This document shows, piece after piece, positions 8,601-15,696 of a DNA stretch of 21,741 bases. Below the pieces are notes generated by a model that saw nothing but the letters and a program-made list of their open reading frames with translations, did not search any database and had not been told where the DNA came from. The stretch is from an uncultured Acetatifactor sp. (GTDB lineage: Bacteria > Bacillota > Clostridia > Lachnospirales > Lachnospiraceae). The position numbers and the translations under genes were made by a program. Within the stretch, counting starts at the first letter, position 1; each line of letters begins with the position of its first letter. The stretch is taken from contig CAKRZO010000036.1 of the NCBI GenBank assembly GCA_934433135.1, positions 1-21,741 on the forward strand, in the 5' to 3' direction.

Positions 8601-9025
8601 AGGATCCCGCCGTTTTTATCAAATTCTTCCCTGGTAACCGCTCCCGGAAGGGCAGCAGCAGACCAGACCAGTTTCTTTTTTCGATACTCCGGATGATTCT
8701 GCGTCACTTTTCCCGCACAATATCCCGACGGCCATAAATCTTCATCATAGAGACCGGCATACATTTGATTCTGTTTTGCCCAGTCAATACAGTCGTTGAC
8801 TGCCTTAAAAAAATCTTCTCCCAGGTAGGGTGTATCCAGTCCGATTCTGGAATGCATAAAGAAACCGCCAAAACCCATTTCCCGAAAGATCTCCGCCTGC
8901 CTGAGCAGCACGGCGCTGTCCAGCCTGGTATTCCACGCCCAGAAGGGCATTCCCCGATACTCACAGGAAGGCTTTTTAAAATCTTCCCGACTTAAAAATG
9001 CATCTGTCCTTTTCTGATACAACAT
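5654..9025 (-). CDS. GH106-like glycoside hydrolase (alpha-L-rhamnosidase-related), cytoplasmic
   Basis: A 1123-residue protein without signal peptide or membrane segments. The N-terminus is typical of the large GH106-type family: PFWAWNTRL at 27-35, then LLRQAEIFREMGFGGFFMH at 40-58 and GLYDEDLWPSG at 91-101, the start of a TIM-barrel-like catalytic domain. The central part carries further family-like stretches (SPWYQEYSCIEDHFARV). The C-terminal third looks like beta-sandwich carbohydrate-binding modules. Low-complexity acidic repeats interrupt it at about residues 170-197 and 740-770, and YPDIDV is duplicated near residue 995. Lack of secretion implies an imported oligosaccharide or aglycone glycoside as substrate. 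It is convergent with the AraC gene and separate from the oxidoreductase operon. Known relatives remove rhamnose, but several divergent branches are uncharacterised, so specificity is open. Confidence 0.72.
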   Translation of the reverse strand: MLYQKRTDAFLSREDFKKPSCEYRGMPFWAWNTRLDSAVLLRQAEIFREMGFGGFFMHSRIGLDTPYLGEDFFKAVNDCIDWAKQNQMYAGLYDEDLWPSGYCAGKVTQNHPEYRKKKLVWSAAALPGAVTREEFDKNGGILLLGSYRIRLDAQGYLLQSDWQCAGKQPFVEKSTEKGSEVQLFVEKGTEKDAGTQSFEPEDVPETAGTERQLPGAESIIMRYAYLVTQEQEPDYCKPVYADTLNADAVKCFLETTHEVYRKETGAEFGKTAFSVFTDEPAFADKENLMDAQDDRGRSIPWTTDFGDTFYEAYGFDILKSLPELFYERADRKLSYARYCYHDHVAARFEKAYFQTIGDWCRENGILFTGHVLYEDTLTLQNRMTGDAMRMYPHFDIPGMDLLFDSAEFNTAKQVQSIVHQYGKEGMMSELYGVTDWDFDFRGHKFQGDWQAALGVTLRVPHLSWVSMEGPAKRDYPASIQYQSPWYQEYSCIEDHFARVCSAMTRGVPVVKIGVIHPMESYWVLFGPEKATSLARKILDEKFRNLADWLLKAHLDFDYLSEALLPEQYRETKEGFQVGKMNYSVVLVPDCIILRASTVVCLETFRKSGGRVIFAGECPKCFDSQGQERLNLLYEQSKKVAFEKEEIRKSLEPDRVLSISSQMQEKGTSDGLMAEEESLLYQLRRDGSGMWLFLAHGEKVPDGLREISIRLPGDWMPYLYDTQTGEKKEWPQEGVAYADESNDAESNVEKSNEEEKHAKGENAQASGVKRYTRIKTALFAQDSLLIRLEEIKALEPGSPVRISLQEENVLLLDTAEYSLDGSEYRERKNVLAIDDEVRQMLGYPVRSNYDRAQPWQWKENHNGSHRLSLRYRIESHIPVQGAFLALERPEECEIKWNGCPVPAQDSGWYVDEAIRKIPLPEIKEGTHCLEVTIPIVHSNIKGAEAMYLLGDFGVELQGENAVICRKPETFEFSSLTEQKLPFYSGNVGYKIDIDVYPDIDVYPDKELQTGRRQSEFPIGNLRISVKGFKGSCVRVFMDGVDYGLCYKDPYEIRIGSVAAGVHHFTFLLYGNRYNTFGALHFSCAAEKIGALPAMWNPKGADYRKEYQLRPFGILSEPVFYFNCF
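5673..5715. terminator. Hairpin at the araC/GH106-like convergent end, possible terminator
   Basis: AATACCGGCTC (5673-5683) pairs with GAGCTGGTATT (5705-5715), 10 of 11 positions complementary, immediately after the AraC stop. The following tract (cttt) is short on T, so termination is only plausible. The stem lies within the final codons of the opposing GH106-like gene. Confidence 0.4.
6017..6052. repeat. Perfect 18-bp tandem duplication inside the GH106-like gene
   Basis: The unit gtccggatagacatctat occurs twice head to tail (6017-6034, 6035-6052). It duplicates six residues (YPDIDV) in frame, so the coding frame is kept. Confidence 0.9.
8435..8518. repeat. 42-bp imperfect tandem repeat inside the GH106-like gene
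   Basis: Two 14-codon units lie head to tail on the minus strand (8518-8477 and 8476-8435). They encode FVEKSTEKGSEVQL and FVEKGTEKDAGTQS, an acidic, probably disordered insertion in the enzyme. Confidence 0.8.
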
Positions 9026-9063
9026 ATATTCTGCCTCTCTTATCTGAACTGCTATCTAAAACG

Positions 9064-9069
9064 AGTATA
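9064..9069 (-). promoter_or_regulatory. Candidate -10 box for the GH106-like gene
   Basis: The minus strand reads TATACT here, about 40 bases before the start at 9025. The expected -35 position (TGGGAA) is poor, which would fit activator dependence. About 20-30 bases upstream is CCGAAAAT, an octamer also present in the control region at 4691-4698. Confidence 0.3.
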
Positions 9070-9216
9070 ACAGGTTTTATCCTTCTTTCCCATTATGGAT
9101 TTTCGGCAAAACTGTTGCGTTCTTCGGGTTCTTCTGATTCATTTCATTTTTAAAATGATTTTATTTCTTTGGCCAGGGTAAACGGAATAATTTCTCCCGG
9201 TGTGGTTTCTATATAG

Positions 9217-10089
9217 TGTCTGCTGACTCTGCTGGGAATAGAACATCTTCATTATCAATTGATTCATGCGGATGTGGTGGTAGAAGAGAAGGTGTGGGAG
9301 ACATATGTATGTGCCTCACAAAATTTCAGAAAGAAGGATGAAGATAAGCAACCTTTGGATGTTTTTTATGAAAACGAACGCAAAGAAGGGGAAGGATCGC
9401 TGGAATTCTGTGTGCGCAGAGGATGGGGAAAGTATATCTGGCAAATGTTGGTTGTAGACTATCTGATATTAAACCGCGACAGACACGGCGCGAATATCGA
9501 AGTGCTCAGGGATAAGAAAAAGGAAAGCATTTGCCTTGCGCCTCTTTTTGATCATGGATTGTCCCTGCTTTGCAGGTGCGAGCAGGATGAGTATTATCTG
9601 GAAGAGATTACGAAAGCAGAACTTCCCGATGAAATACAGAAACGTTTTGAACGCAGAGTGGAAGACGTGGTGGTTCTTGGTAATTGTACTTTGCTTGTAT
9701 TTTTTCGTGACGGCGTGGTCAGAAAGTGTGATCTGACAGAGTATTTTGCCCAAAACAGGCGATTTGCCATTCTTGCAAAGCGCCCGGATTAGTTTTCTTA
9801 TGTACAACCACAGACAGGAGGATATGGAATCCGCTGGGATGACAATCTGTTTCTTCTGGATTTTCTGCTTTACAAAATGGGAAAGCGTATCTGGCTGACC
9901 GCAGAAGAGCTCCGCATATTCGTTTCAGAAGAAATCATCCTCGGAGCAGAAGCGGCGGAAATGTTAAACTGTTCACGGCAATATATCAATGAACTTGTAA
10001 AAACAGGAAAACTCCACCCGGTAAAAACATCCGGAAAGACCACCCTTTTTTGGAAAAAGGAAGTTTTAAGCCGAAGGCGGAGTCAGTAA
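9217..10089 (+). pseudogene. Remnant: truncated HipA-like kinase fused to DUF2442/helix-turn-helix protein
   Basis: Read in one frame from 9217, this shows the C-terminal kinase segment of a HipA-like protein. It has the catalytic-loop motif YLILNRDRHGANIEVL and a metal-binding segment APLFDHGLSLL. It then passes without a kinase C-terminus into a DUF2442-type domain (VEDVVVLGNCTLLVFF..GVVRKCDLTEYF). A TAG at 9790-9792 breaks the frame. The same frame continues with the family tail GGYGIRWDDNL and an excisionase-type helix-turn-helix (AAEMLNCSRQYINELV) to a TAA at 10087-10089. An upstream in-frame TAG at 9214-9216 cuts off the kinase N-terminal half. The longest intact pieces are 9259-9792 (TTG start) and 9880-10089. 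It is most likely a decayed kinase/antitoxin-like pair fused by deletion. Readthrough or two small functional proteins are less likely. Confidence 0.65.
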
Positions 10090-10100
10090 ACGAAAGAGGC

Positions 10101-10181
10101 ATGCTGGCTCATTATAGGGCTCTATACTCACGGAGATACGCTTTCCGTGAGGAGCTTCGTCGATATGGAATGTATTGGTAA
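10101..10181 (+). pseudogene. Short C-terminal remnant of an unidentified protein
   Basis: A 26-codon frame (ATG 10101, TAA 10179-10181) encodes MLAHYRALYSRRYAF followed by REELRRYGMYW. It looks like the tail of a real protein and follows the DUF2442/HTH remnant in a different frame. The family is not recognised. It may be the end of the same decayed locus displaced by a frameshift. Confidence 0.3.
10127..10151. terminator. Hairpin downstream of vanT
   Basis: CTCACGGA (10127-10134) pairs perfectly with TCCGTGAG (10144-10151), an 8-bp stem with a 9-base loop about 53 bases past the vanT stop. No T tract follows on the minus strand, so it may be an mRNA 3' stabiliser or chance rather than a terminator. 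Confidence 0.3.
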
Positions 10182-10203
10182 AAACAGGATTTTACATCCG
10201 CCA

Positions 10204-12345
10204 TCAGCAATCTTCTGTAACAACAACCGGTAGTCTTGCTCCCATACGGCTTAACAGTTCATTGCTAATGGTGCCGGATTGCTCCGCTACATAGGGTGCC
10301 GAATGCAAACTGCCTTCCCGGTTGTCAATCAATATAGCTGTGTCGCCAACGGAAATTCCTTCCGTATCGGTGATATCAATGGCAAGCTGATCCATGCAAA
10401 TCCGTCCGATAATCGGAACTGTATAAGTACCGATTATTACGCTTGCTTTCCCACAGGACAAATTTCTCGGGAATCCATCGCCATAGCCAATTGGCAAGAT
10501 TGCAATTCGGCTGTCCCTCGGAGTCTGATAGGCCCGGTCATAACCGACAAAATCACCTTTCGGGACATCCTTTATCAAAACAACCCTTGCTTTTAACGCA
10601 AGAACCGGACGAAGGTCAGGCTGCAAAGTCGTTTTATCCTGCGGCGTGCAGGCAACACCATACAGAGAGATACCTTCCCGCACATAATCGCATTGCAGTT
10701 CCGGATAATTTAACAAGCCGTAGCTGCTTTGAATATGTAACTTCGGGACAGGAATTTTATGCTCTTTCAGGTCATCGATCAAAGTATAGAAGCGGTGAAT
10801 CTGCTCTTTGGTAAAAGCAACATCTTCCGGTTCCAGGCTTTCGCAGCAGCACAGATGTGTAAATATCCCATCGACTTTCAGGTTTTTCATACCAAAAACC
10901 CGTCGTATGTTTGCAAAATCGCGGACATCAAAGCCAAGGCGGTGCATTCCGCTATCGATTCCGATATGTACACAGACAGGAGTTCCTTGCCGATTCAAAC
11001 ATTCGGCATAGGCAGCGTCAATCAACGTCTGTGTCAGGCAGAACTTCTTTAGTTCCCTGGCGCGATGCACATCGGTGAATCCAAGAATCAAAATACTTCC
11101 CCGAATCCCATAACGGCGCAGACGGATTCCTTCATCTATTGTTGCAACGGCAAATGCTTTTACGCCATTCTTTTCAAGGTGGGTGGAAACTGCATAAGCA
11201 CCGTGACCGTAAGCGTCTGTTTTTACAACTGCCATCAACTCACAGCCCTGCGGCATGGCAGCCTGCAAAACTGCAGCATTATGAGACAAATGTGCAAGAT
11301 TAAGTTCTATGTAGGCACGTTCCGTTTCCGTACGGTGGTGCTGTTTTCCCATAGCCCGTTCCCAAACTGCGGCTGCTGCAAAGCTAAACAGTAAAGACGC
11401 TGCACAGATTGCTGCAAAATGAACCAGACTATCATCTACCAAAACATTTTGAAGATGTGTTATTTTTGCGGCAGCTCGCACCACAACAATCATCATCGGG
11501 TGGATCAAATAAATCAGCAGAGAAGCAATCCTCAGCCCACGTACTTTTTTCCCTGTGAAATGCAGCATAAAACAAAAAAGAAATACCGTACAAGGCAGTA
11601 AAAACACATACATGCTGTCGTAACGCTGAAATCCGTATTTATGAAGCAGCAAAGCTTCTGCAAGCAATAATAGAAAGCTGCCAACCAGACCGGCAATTGC
11701 CTGCGCCTGCGTCACACGGCACTTTTTTTCGGCGATCAAACCGCCAAGCATCAGAAAGACAGGTGCAAAGAAAAGGCCGTTTCGAGTATAATTAAAAAGT
11801 TCAAACAGCCGGTTGTACATGCTTTTGACAACCGGCAGCTTTTCCGCAATGCCGTAATAGCTGTCACCAAACAGCCCAACCAGATACAGTAGTCCTGCCA
11901 CGATCAAGCCTTTTGAATAGTCAAACTTTTGAACAAGATGCCAAGCAATCAACATACCGAGCATAGAGGCAGGGAGATACCACAAGTGATACAGAGTTCC
12001 GTCACATACCAGATCCTTCAGCATACTGGGCAGTAAGTTCGATTGGTTAAAATAACGGTTATAAATGTTCAATGGAAGATATACCACAATTGCTGCTGCA
12101 TAAATTATGCCGGTCTTTTTCAGAAAAGTTAACAGCTTTTGATTATTATAGTGATACCTTGACAATGTAAAATATCCCGTTGTCAAAAAAAAGAACGGAA
12201 CGGCAGCACGGGCAATGACCCTTGTCAGAATAAAATCTCCCGTTGCGTTATAACCGGCAAGCGGCGATGTATGGATCGCAATAACGAAAATAGCGGCAAT
12301 CAGACGCATCCGGTCAATGCCGGTATAATATTTGTTATCATTCAT
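10204..12345 (-). CDS. vanT: VanT-type membrane-bound serine racemase
   Basis: A 713-residue two-domain protein. Residues about 5-335 form an acyltransferase-3-like membrane domain with roughly ten hydrophobic segments. Residues about 343-713 form an alanine-racemase-type catalytic domain. The PLP lysine is K375 in VVKTDAYGHG and the second catalytic base is Y602 in VGYDRAYQTPR; the RICMDQ motif is at 648-653. In VanC/E/G-type resistance it converts L-Ser to D-Ser for the D-Ala-D-Ser ligase encoded just upstream. The start has a GGAGGA site 7 bases before the ATG at 12345. The 63-base gap to vanG carries an 8-bp hairpin. Both catalytic residues are intact. Gene order vanG-vanT without an intervening vanXY is unusual. 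Confidence 0.95.
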   Translation of the reverse strand: MNDNKYYTGIDRMRLIAAIFVIAIHTSPLAGYNATGDFILTRVIARAAVPFFFLTTGYFTLSRYHYNNQKLLTFLKKTGIIYAAAIVVYLPLNIYNRYFNQSNLLPSMLKDLVCDGTLYHLWYLPASMLGMLIAWHLVQKFDYSKGLIVAGLLYLVGLFGDSYYGIAEKLPVVKSMYNRLFELFNYTRNGLFFAPVFLMLGGLIAEKKCRVTQAQAIAGLVGSFLLLLAEALLLHKYGFQRYDSMYVFLLPCTVFLFCFMLHFTGKKVRGLRIASLLIYLIHPMMIVVVRAAAKITHLQNVLVDDSLVHFAAICAASLLFSFAAAAVWERAMGKQHHRTETERAYIELNLAHLSHNAAVLQAAMPQGCELMAVVKTDAYGHGAYAVSTHLEKNGVKAFAVATIDEGIRLRRYGIRGSILILGFTDVHRARELKKFCLTQTLIDAAYAECLNRQGTPVCVHIGIDSGMHRLGFDVRDFANIRRVFGMKNLKVDGIFTHLCCCESLEPEDVAFTKEQIHRFYTLIDDLKEHKIPVPKLHIQSSYGLLNYPELQCDYVREGISLYGVACTPQDKTTLQPDLRPVLALKARVVLIKDVPKGDFVGYDRAYQTPRDSRIAILPIGYGDGFPRNLSCGKASVIIGTYTVPIIGRICMDQLAIDITDTEGISVGDTAILIDNREGSLHSAPYVAEQSGTISNELLSRMGARLPVVVTEDC

Positions 12346-12368
12346 CGGGTTTTCCTCCCAATCGTCAC

Positions 12369-12393
12369 GAAAAAGCCTGAAAATCGCTTTTTC
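12369..12393. terminator. Hairpin in the vanG-vanT gap
   Basis: GAAAAAGC (12369-12376) and GCTTTTTC (12386-12393) form a perfect 8-bp stem in the 63-base gap. It could attenuate vanT transcription or mark where vanXY was lost. Neither is shown. Confidence 0.35.
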
Positions 12394-12408
12394 CTAAAAT
12401 AATTGTCT

Positions 12409-13461
12409 TCATTGCTTCGTATACAGGCTCAGCAGTTTGTCCAACATCTTGGCAAAGGAAAGGCCGATTCCTTTCATCATATTCGGATAACGGCTGTGAG
12501 AAGTGAAACCGGGGATCGTATTGACCTCATTAAAAACAATTTTTCCGGACGGAGTCAGAAACATATCTACCCGTGCAAAACCGGAGCAGTCCAACGCTTT
12601 GAAAATCGTTTTTGCCGTCTCCTGAATACGCAGCTCTGTTGCAGCATCCATTCCGGCGGGCATATGGATTTTTGAAGTTTTCAGCGTGTATTTTTCCGTA
12701 TAATCAAAGAATCCGCCGGAAAGTTCGATTTCATCCACCCGGCCAACCGTTAATTCCTCCGTTCCGAGAACGGCGCAGCCGACTTCAAATCCGTCAATCG
12801 CTTCCTCTGCAATGGCCTCTGCATCATTTTCAAAGGCAAGGCGGATTGCATCCTCCAATTTCTCCGGTTCAAAAACCTTCGTTACGCCAAAAGACGATCC
12901 GGCACGAACCGGTTTTACGAAAACCGGAAAAGACAACGCATCCCTGATTTTCTGTGCTGCTTTGTCAATCTCTGACTTTTTGAAAGTAACCGACTTCGGC
13001 ACCGAGATTCCCGCATGAGCGACCAGTTTATGCGCCCTGTCCTTATCCATGCACAGGGCGGAAGAAAGCGTGCCGCAGCCGACAACGGGAATACCCGCAA
13101 GTTCCAAAAGTCCCTGCACGGTTCCATCTTCTCCATTCTTGCCATGCAGAACAGGGAATGCAAGATCGATGTATTGCACCGTATACTTTCCGTCAGCCAA
13201 TTCAAGAAAGCCGTGCACAGACCGATTCTGTGAAAAAACAATCGGTCTTAAATATGTATCATGGTCACCCCAGGTACCCGCCGCGATATGGGCAATCCCG
13301 CCTGTATAGTGATACCAGTCGCCGCTTCGCGTAATGCCGATGGGGAACACCTCAAATTCTTCCGTATTAATGTACTCCAGAACCGCAGCTGCCGACTGCA
13401 ACGATACCTCGTATTCCGTAGAACAGCCGCCGAAAAGAATCGCAATTTTATTTTTTCTCAT
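12409..13461 (-). CDS. vanG: VanG-type D-alanine--D-serine ligase
   Basis: A 350-residue ATP-grasp ligase that makes D-Ala-D-Ser for peptidoglycan precursors with low vancomycin affinity. Visible motifs: ILFGGCSTEYEVSLQSA at 8-24, the substrate-binding HGKNGEDGT at 106-114, GCGTLSSALCMDKDRAHK at 128-145, KPVRAGSSFG at 183-192, and the Mg/ATP motif FNEVNTIPGFTSHSRYP at 310-326. The omega-loop region DYTEKYTLKTSKIHMP (253-268) matches my recollection of VanG more than of housekeeping Ddl. The AGAGGA ribosome site is 7 bases from the ATG at 13461. It is preceded by vanS and followed by vanT, confirming the D-Ser type. The product appears intact. Ser specificity comes from relatedness and the linked racemase rather than from a diagnostic residue. 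Confidence 0.94.
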   Translation of the reverse strand: MRKNKIAILFGGCSTEYEVSLQSAAAVLEYINTEEFEVFPIGITRSGDWYHYTGGIAHIAAGTWGDHDTYLRPIVFSQNRSVHGFLELADGKYTVQYIDLAFPVLHGKNGEDGTVQGLLELAGIPVVGCGTLSSALCMDKDRAHKLVAHAGISVPKSVTFKKSEIDKAAQKIRDALSFPVFVKPVRAGSSFGVTKVFEPEKLEDAIRLAFENDAEAIAEEAIDGFEVGCAVLGTEELTVGRVDEIELSGGFFDYTEKYTLKTSKIHMPAGMDAATELRIQETAKTIFKALDCSGFARVDMFLTPSGKIVFNEVNTIPGFTSHSRYPNMMKGIGLSFAKMLDKLLSLYTKQ

Positions 13462-13520
13462 TATGGCATCCTCTGTTTCCTATTGGTTAAAAAAAGAAAA
13501 CTCCTGTTTTCGATACGTTT

Positions 13521-13549
13521 ATTGTACCAAAAACAAAAGTTTTCTTTCT
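13521..13549 (-). promoter_or_regulatory. Candidate promoter for vanG-vanT in the vanS-vanG gap
   Basis: On the minus strand a good -10 box TACAAT (13521-13526) has only a weak -35 (AGAAAG, 13544-13549) at 17-base spacing, as expected for a promoter activated by VanR. An imperfect inverted repeat (AGAAAACT/AGTTTTCT, about 13495-13546) surrounds it. The 142-base gap holds no gene. Confidence 0.4.
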
Positions 13550-13603
13550 TCGTTTGCCTATACGCTTTTTCTCTTTTTTCCTGCGCAAATTCTTACAATT
13601 TTC

Positions 13604-14692
13604 CTACGAAAGCGGCAGCGCAACCGTAAATTCGATGGTATCCTCCGCACTTTTTGCGTCAATCGTTCCGCCGTGCAGCTCCACGATCTGCCTGGCGATG
13701 GCCAGTCCCAGTCCTGCGCCGCCGCGGGAGCTTCTTGCCGCGTCAAGGCGATAGAACTGTTCAAAAATACGCAACAGCTTTTCCTTCGGGATGGTATCGC
13801 CGTAGTTTCGGAAGCAAATCACGACCTCTTTATCCTGCAGCCTGGCTGTAATGCTGATTTCCGTAGCAGGATAGCTGTAAAGAACGGCATTGCGCAGAAG
13901 ATTGTCAAAAACACGCTGAATCTTGTCCGCATCGCAATGCAGTGTCAGCTCTTCCGGCGCATCCAACGAACAGGTCAGATTTTTTTCCGCAAGCATCGGC
14001 TGAAACTCAAACGTAAGCTGCTCCAAAAGCCGCGTCAGATCGATACGGCTGTACTCTAATGCGATCTCCGAGAGATTAAAACGAGTGATCTCGAAAAACT
14101 CATTGATCAAATCTTCCAGCCGTTGTGCTTTGTCAAGGGCAATACCGAGATACCGTTCCCGCAGCTGCGGCGAAATCTGCTCCTCGTCATGCAGCAACGT
14201 CAGATAGCCGATGACAGAAGAAAGCGGTGTTTTCAGGTCATGCGCCAGATACATAATAAGGTCGTTTTTGCGTTGCTCCGCCTCTTTCCGACGCTGCAGA
14301 CTTTCCTGCAGCTGCATTCTTGCAAGATTCAGTTCGGATTCCGCATCGGACAGTTCCCCGGGCAAGGATATGGGCTGGGCATCCGGCTGGGAGATCTTTC
14401 TTGCAGCGGCGATCACATCATCAATATACGAAAGCTTTTTGAGCGCCCGAACCATAAAGACAATGCCGCCGACCACCATCGAAACGATGACAATGAACGG
14501 AGACAGACGCTCCAGAATCTTAAACAGCACATAGAGCGGTTCCTGTCCTGACCATGAAAACTGCATGCAGATCATCCACGCGACAAAATATCCGCCGACC
14601 AAAACGGCAAACAGCGTCAGTAATGACACAAAAAAACGGTTGATAACCCGTTTGGTCAGCTTGGAAAACTTACGGGTATTATTCGATCTCAT
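13604..14692 (-). CDS. vanS: VanS-type sensor histidine kinase
   Basis: A 362-residue membrane histidine kinase. Two hydrophobic segments (about 20-45 and 64-84) flank a short extracytoplasmic loop of about 20 residues, too small for a classical sensor domain and usual for VanS proteins. The phospho-accepting H151 is in YLAHDLKTPLSSVIGYL. The ATP-binding domain has the N box around DNLLRNAV (263-270), the F-box EQFYRLD and the G2 loop GGAGLGLAIARQIVELHGG (324-342). It overlaps the response regulator gene by 14 bases. It should phosphorylate the adjacent regulator in response to glycopeptide or cell-wall stress, turning on vanG-vanT. All catalytic motifs are present. Confidence 0.93.
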   Translation of the reverse strand: MRSNNTRKFSKLTKRVINRFFVSLLTLFAVLVGGYFVAWMICMQFSWSGQEPLYVLFKILERLSPFIVIVSMVVGGIVFMVRALKKLSYIDDVIAAARKISQPDAQPISLPGELSDAESELNLARMQLQESLQRRKEAEQRKNDLIMYLAHDLKTPLSSVIGYLTLLHDEEQISPQLRERYLGIALDKAQRLEDLINEFFEITRFNLSEIALEYSRIDLTRLLEQLTFEFQPMLAEKNLTCSLDAPEELTLHCDADKIQRVFDNLLRNAVLYSYPATEISITARLQDKEVVICFRNYGDTIPKEKLLRIFEQFYRLDAARSSRGGAGLGLAIARQIVELHGGTIDAKSAEDTIEFTVALPLS

Positions 14693-15374
14693 AGCCGACC
14701 CCCCAGACTGTTTTGATGAACTTCGGATGTCGCGCCGGCTCGTGCAATTTTTCCCGCAGACGCCCGATATGTGCCATAACGGTATTATTGTTGTTTAAAT
14801 ATTTTTCCTTCCAGACGGCTTCAAACAACTCTTCCGATGCCACAACCCGCCCCTGATGCTCGCAAAGATACCACAAAATCGAAAACTCGATCGGTGTCAG
14901 GGACAGTTCTTTGCCGAATAAGAAGCATTTATGGCTGTCTTTGTTAATGAGTAGTCCGCGAATGTCGTATTCGCTCCGTTCTGCGGCCTGTCCGGCAGCC
15001 ACATTGTAACGTCGGCAGCGGCGAAGCTGTGTCTTTACCCGCGCCACCACCTCCAGCGGATTGAAGGGTTTGGTGATGTAGTCGTCTGCGCCGATGGTCA
15101 GTCCCATGATCTTGTCGCTATCCTCGATTTTGGCTGTTAACATAATGACAGGAAAAAAGTATTTTTCACGGATTTTCCGGCAGATGCGAAAGCCATCGAT
15201 ATCCGGGAGCATTACATCAAGAATTGCCAGATCCGGTGTATTTTCCTCAATACACTTCAAAGCATCTATGCCGTTGTAGAATTTATAAACCGAATAGCCG
15301 TCATTTGACAAATAAACCTCCAATAAATCAGCAAGTTCTTTTTCGTCATCGACAACTAATATCCTCTCTTGCAT
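14679..15374 (-). CDS. vanR: VanR-type OmpR-family response regulator
   Basis: A receiver plus winged-helix regulator. The chosen ATG at 15374 gives 231 residues beginning MQERILVVDDEKE, with a purine-rich AGAGGAAAAGG site just upstream. An ATG at 15407 would add 11 Lys/Glu-rich residues. In the longer numbering the acidic pocket is D20-D21, the phosphorylated residue is D64 (AILDVMLPDIDG), and K113 is in YITKPFNP. The C-terminal DNA-binding domain holds the OmpR motif LTPIEFSILWYLCEHQG and ends VWGVGYEIE. It is the first gene of the van cluster and is translationally coupled to vanS. It presumably activates the vanG promoter and its own. Confidence 0.93.
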   Translation of the reverse strand: MQERILVVDDEKELADLLEVYLSNDGYSVYKFYNGIDALKCIEENTPDLAILDVMLPDIDGFRICRKIREKYFFPVIMLTAKIEDSDKIMGLTIGADDYITKPFNPLEVVARVKTQLRRCRRYNVAAGQAAERSEYDIRGLLINKDSHKCFLFGKELSLTPIEFSILWYLCEHQGRVVASEELFEAVWKEKYLNNNNTVMAHIGRLREKLHEPARHPKFIKTVWGVGYEIE

Positions 15375-15421
15375 CTTCTTTGTTTCCTTTTCCTCTTTTG
15401 ATGTCATGATGTTTGGCCTTC

Positions 15422-15642
15422 TGACCCTGATATCATTATGATATGAGGGTCAAAAGGTATTTTGCCCCTCATTTGATATCACGAATTGCTCCGCTGCAAA
15501 GCAGCTCCCGCAATTCTAAAACATTCGGAATCCGCTGATTTACTACGTAAATCGCTACTTCCTCATGTTTGGCGGGTCCCAAGTTCAAAAGCCTAATCGT
15601 GCAAGCACGAACGGCTTTTTGACCTTTTGACCCTGATATCAT
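15422..15642. repeat. Palindrome-rich non-coding element bounded by a 15-bp direct repeat
   Basis: TGACCCTGATATCAT occurs at 15422-15436 and again at 15628-15642 in the same orientation. The first copy is part of a long hairpin (15423-15451, GACCCTGATATCAT pairing with the following ATGATATGAGGGTC). Between them are nested palindromes: GAATTGC/GCAATTC enclosing GCTGC/GCAGC at 15483-15516, GATTTA/TAAATC at 15537-15553, and the hairpin 15587-15619. No convincing gene lies in 15408-15696. This could be a miniature mobile element, a recombination footprint at the edge of the van cluster, or a structured leader. Confidence 0.55.
15587..15619 (-). terminator. Likely terminator after the GH101-like gene
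   Basis: AAAAGCC (15587-15593) pairs with GGCTTTT (15613-15619), enclosing a second TCGTGC/GCACGA stem. It lies about 80 bases beyond the stop at 15697. On the minus strand the stem ends in TTTT, consistent with rho-independent termination of the right-hand operon before the van cluster. Confidence 0.45.
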
Positions 15643-15696
15643 CATTATATACGGTTATCCAAATAAATGCAAGAAACGAAAATCCTTGTCAGCGCT

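Noticed and set aside
10204..12345. VanT read as an accidental fusion of an acyltransferase and an alanine racemase
   Set aside because: This two-domain architecture is normal for VanT serine racemases and the ribosome site and length fit.
15422..15642. CRISPR array
   Set aside because: Only two 15-bp direct repeats 206 bp apart, no regular spacers and no cas genes.
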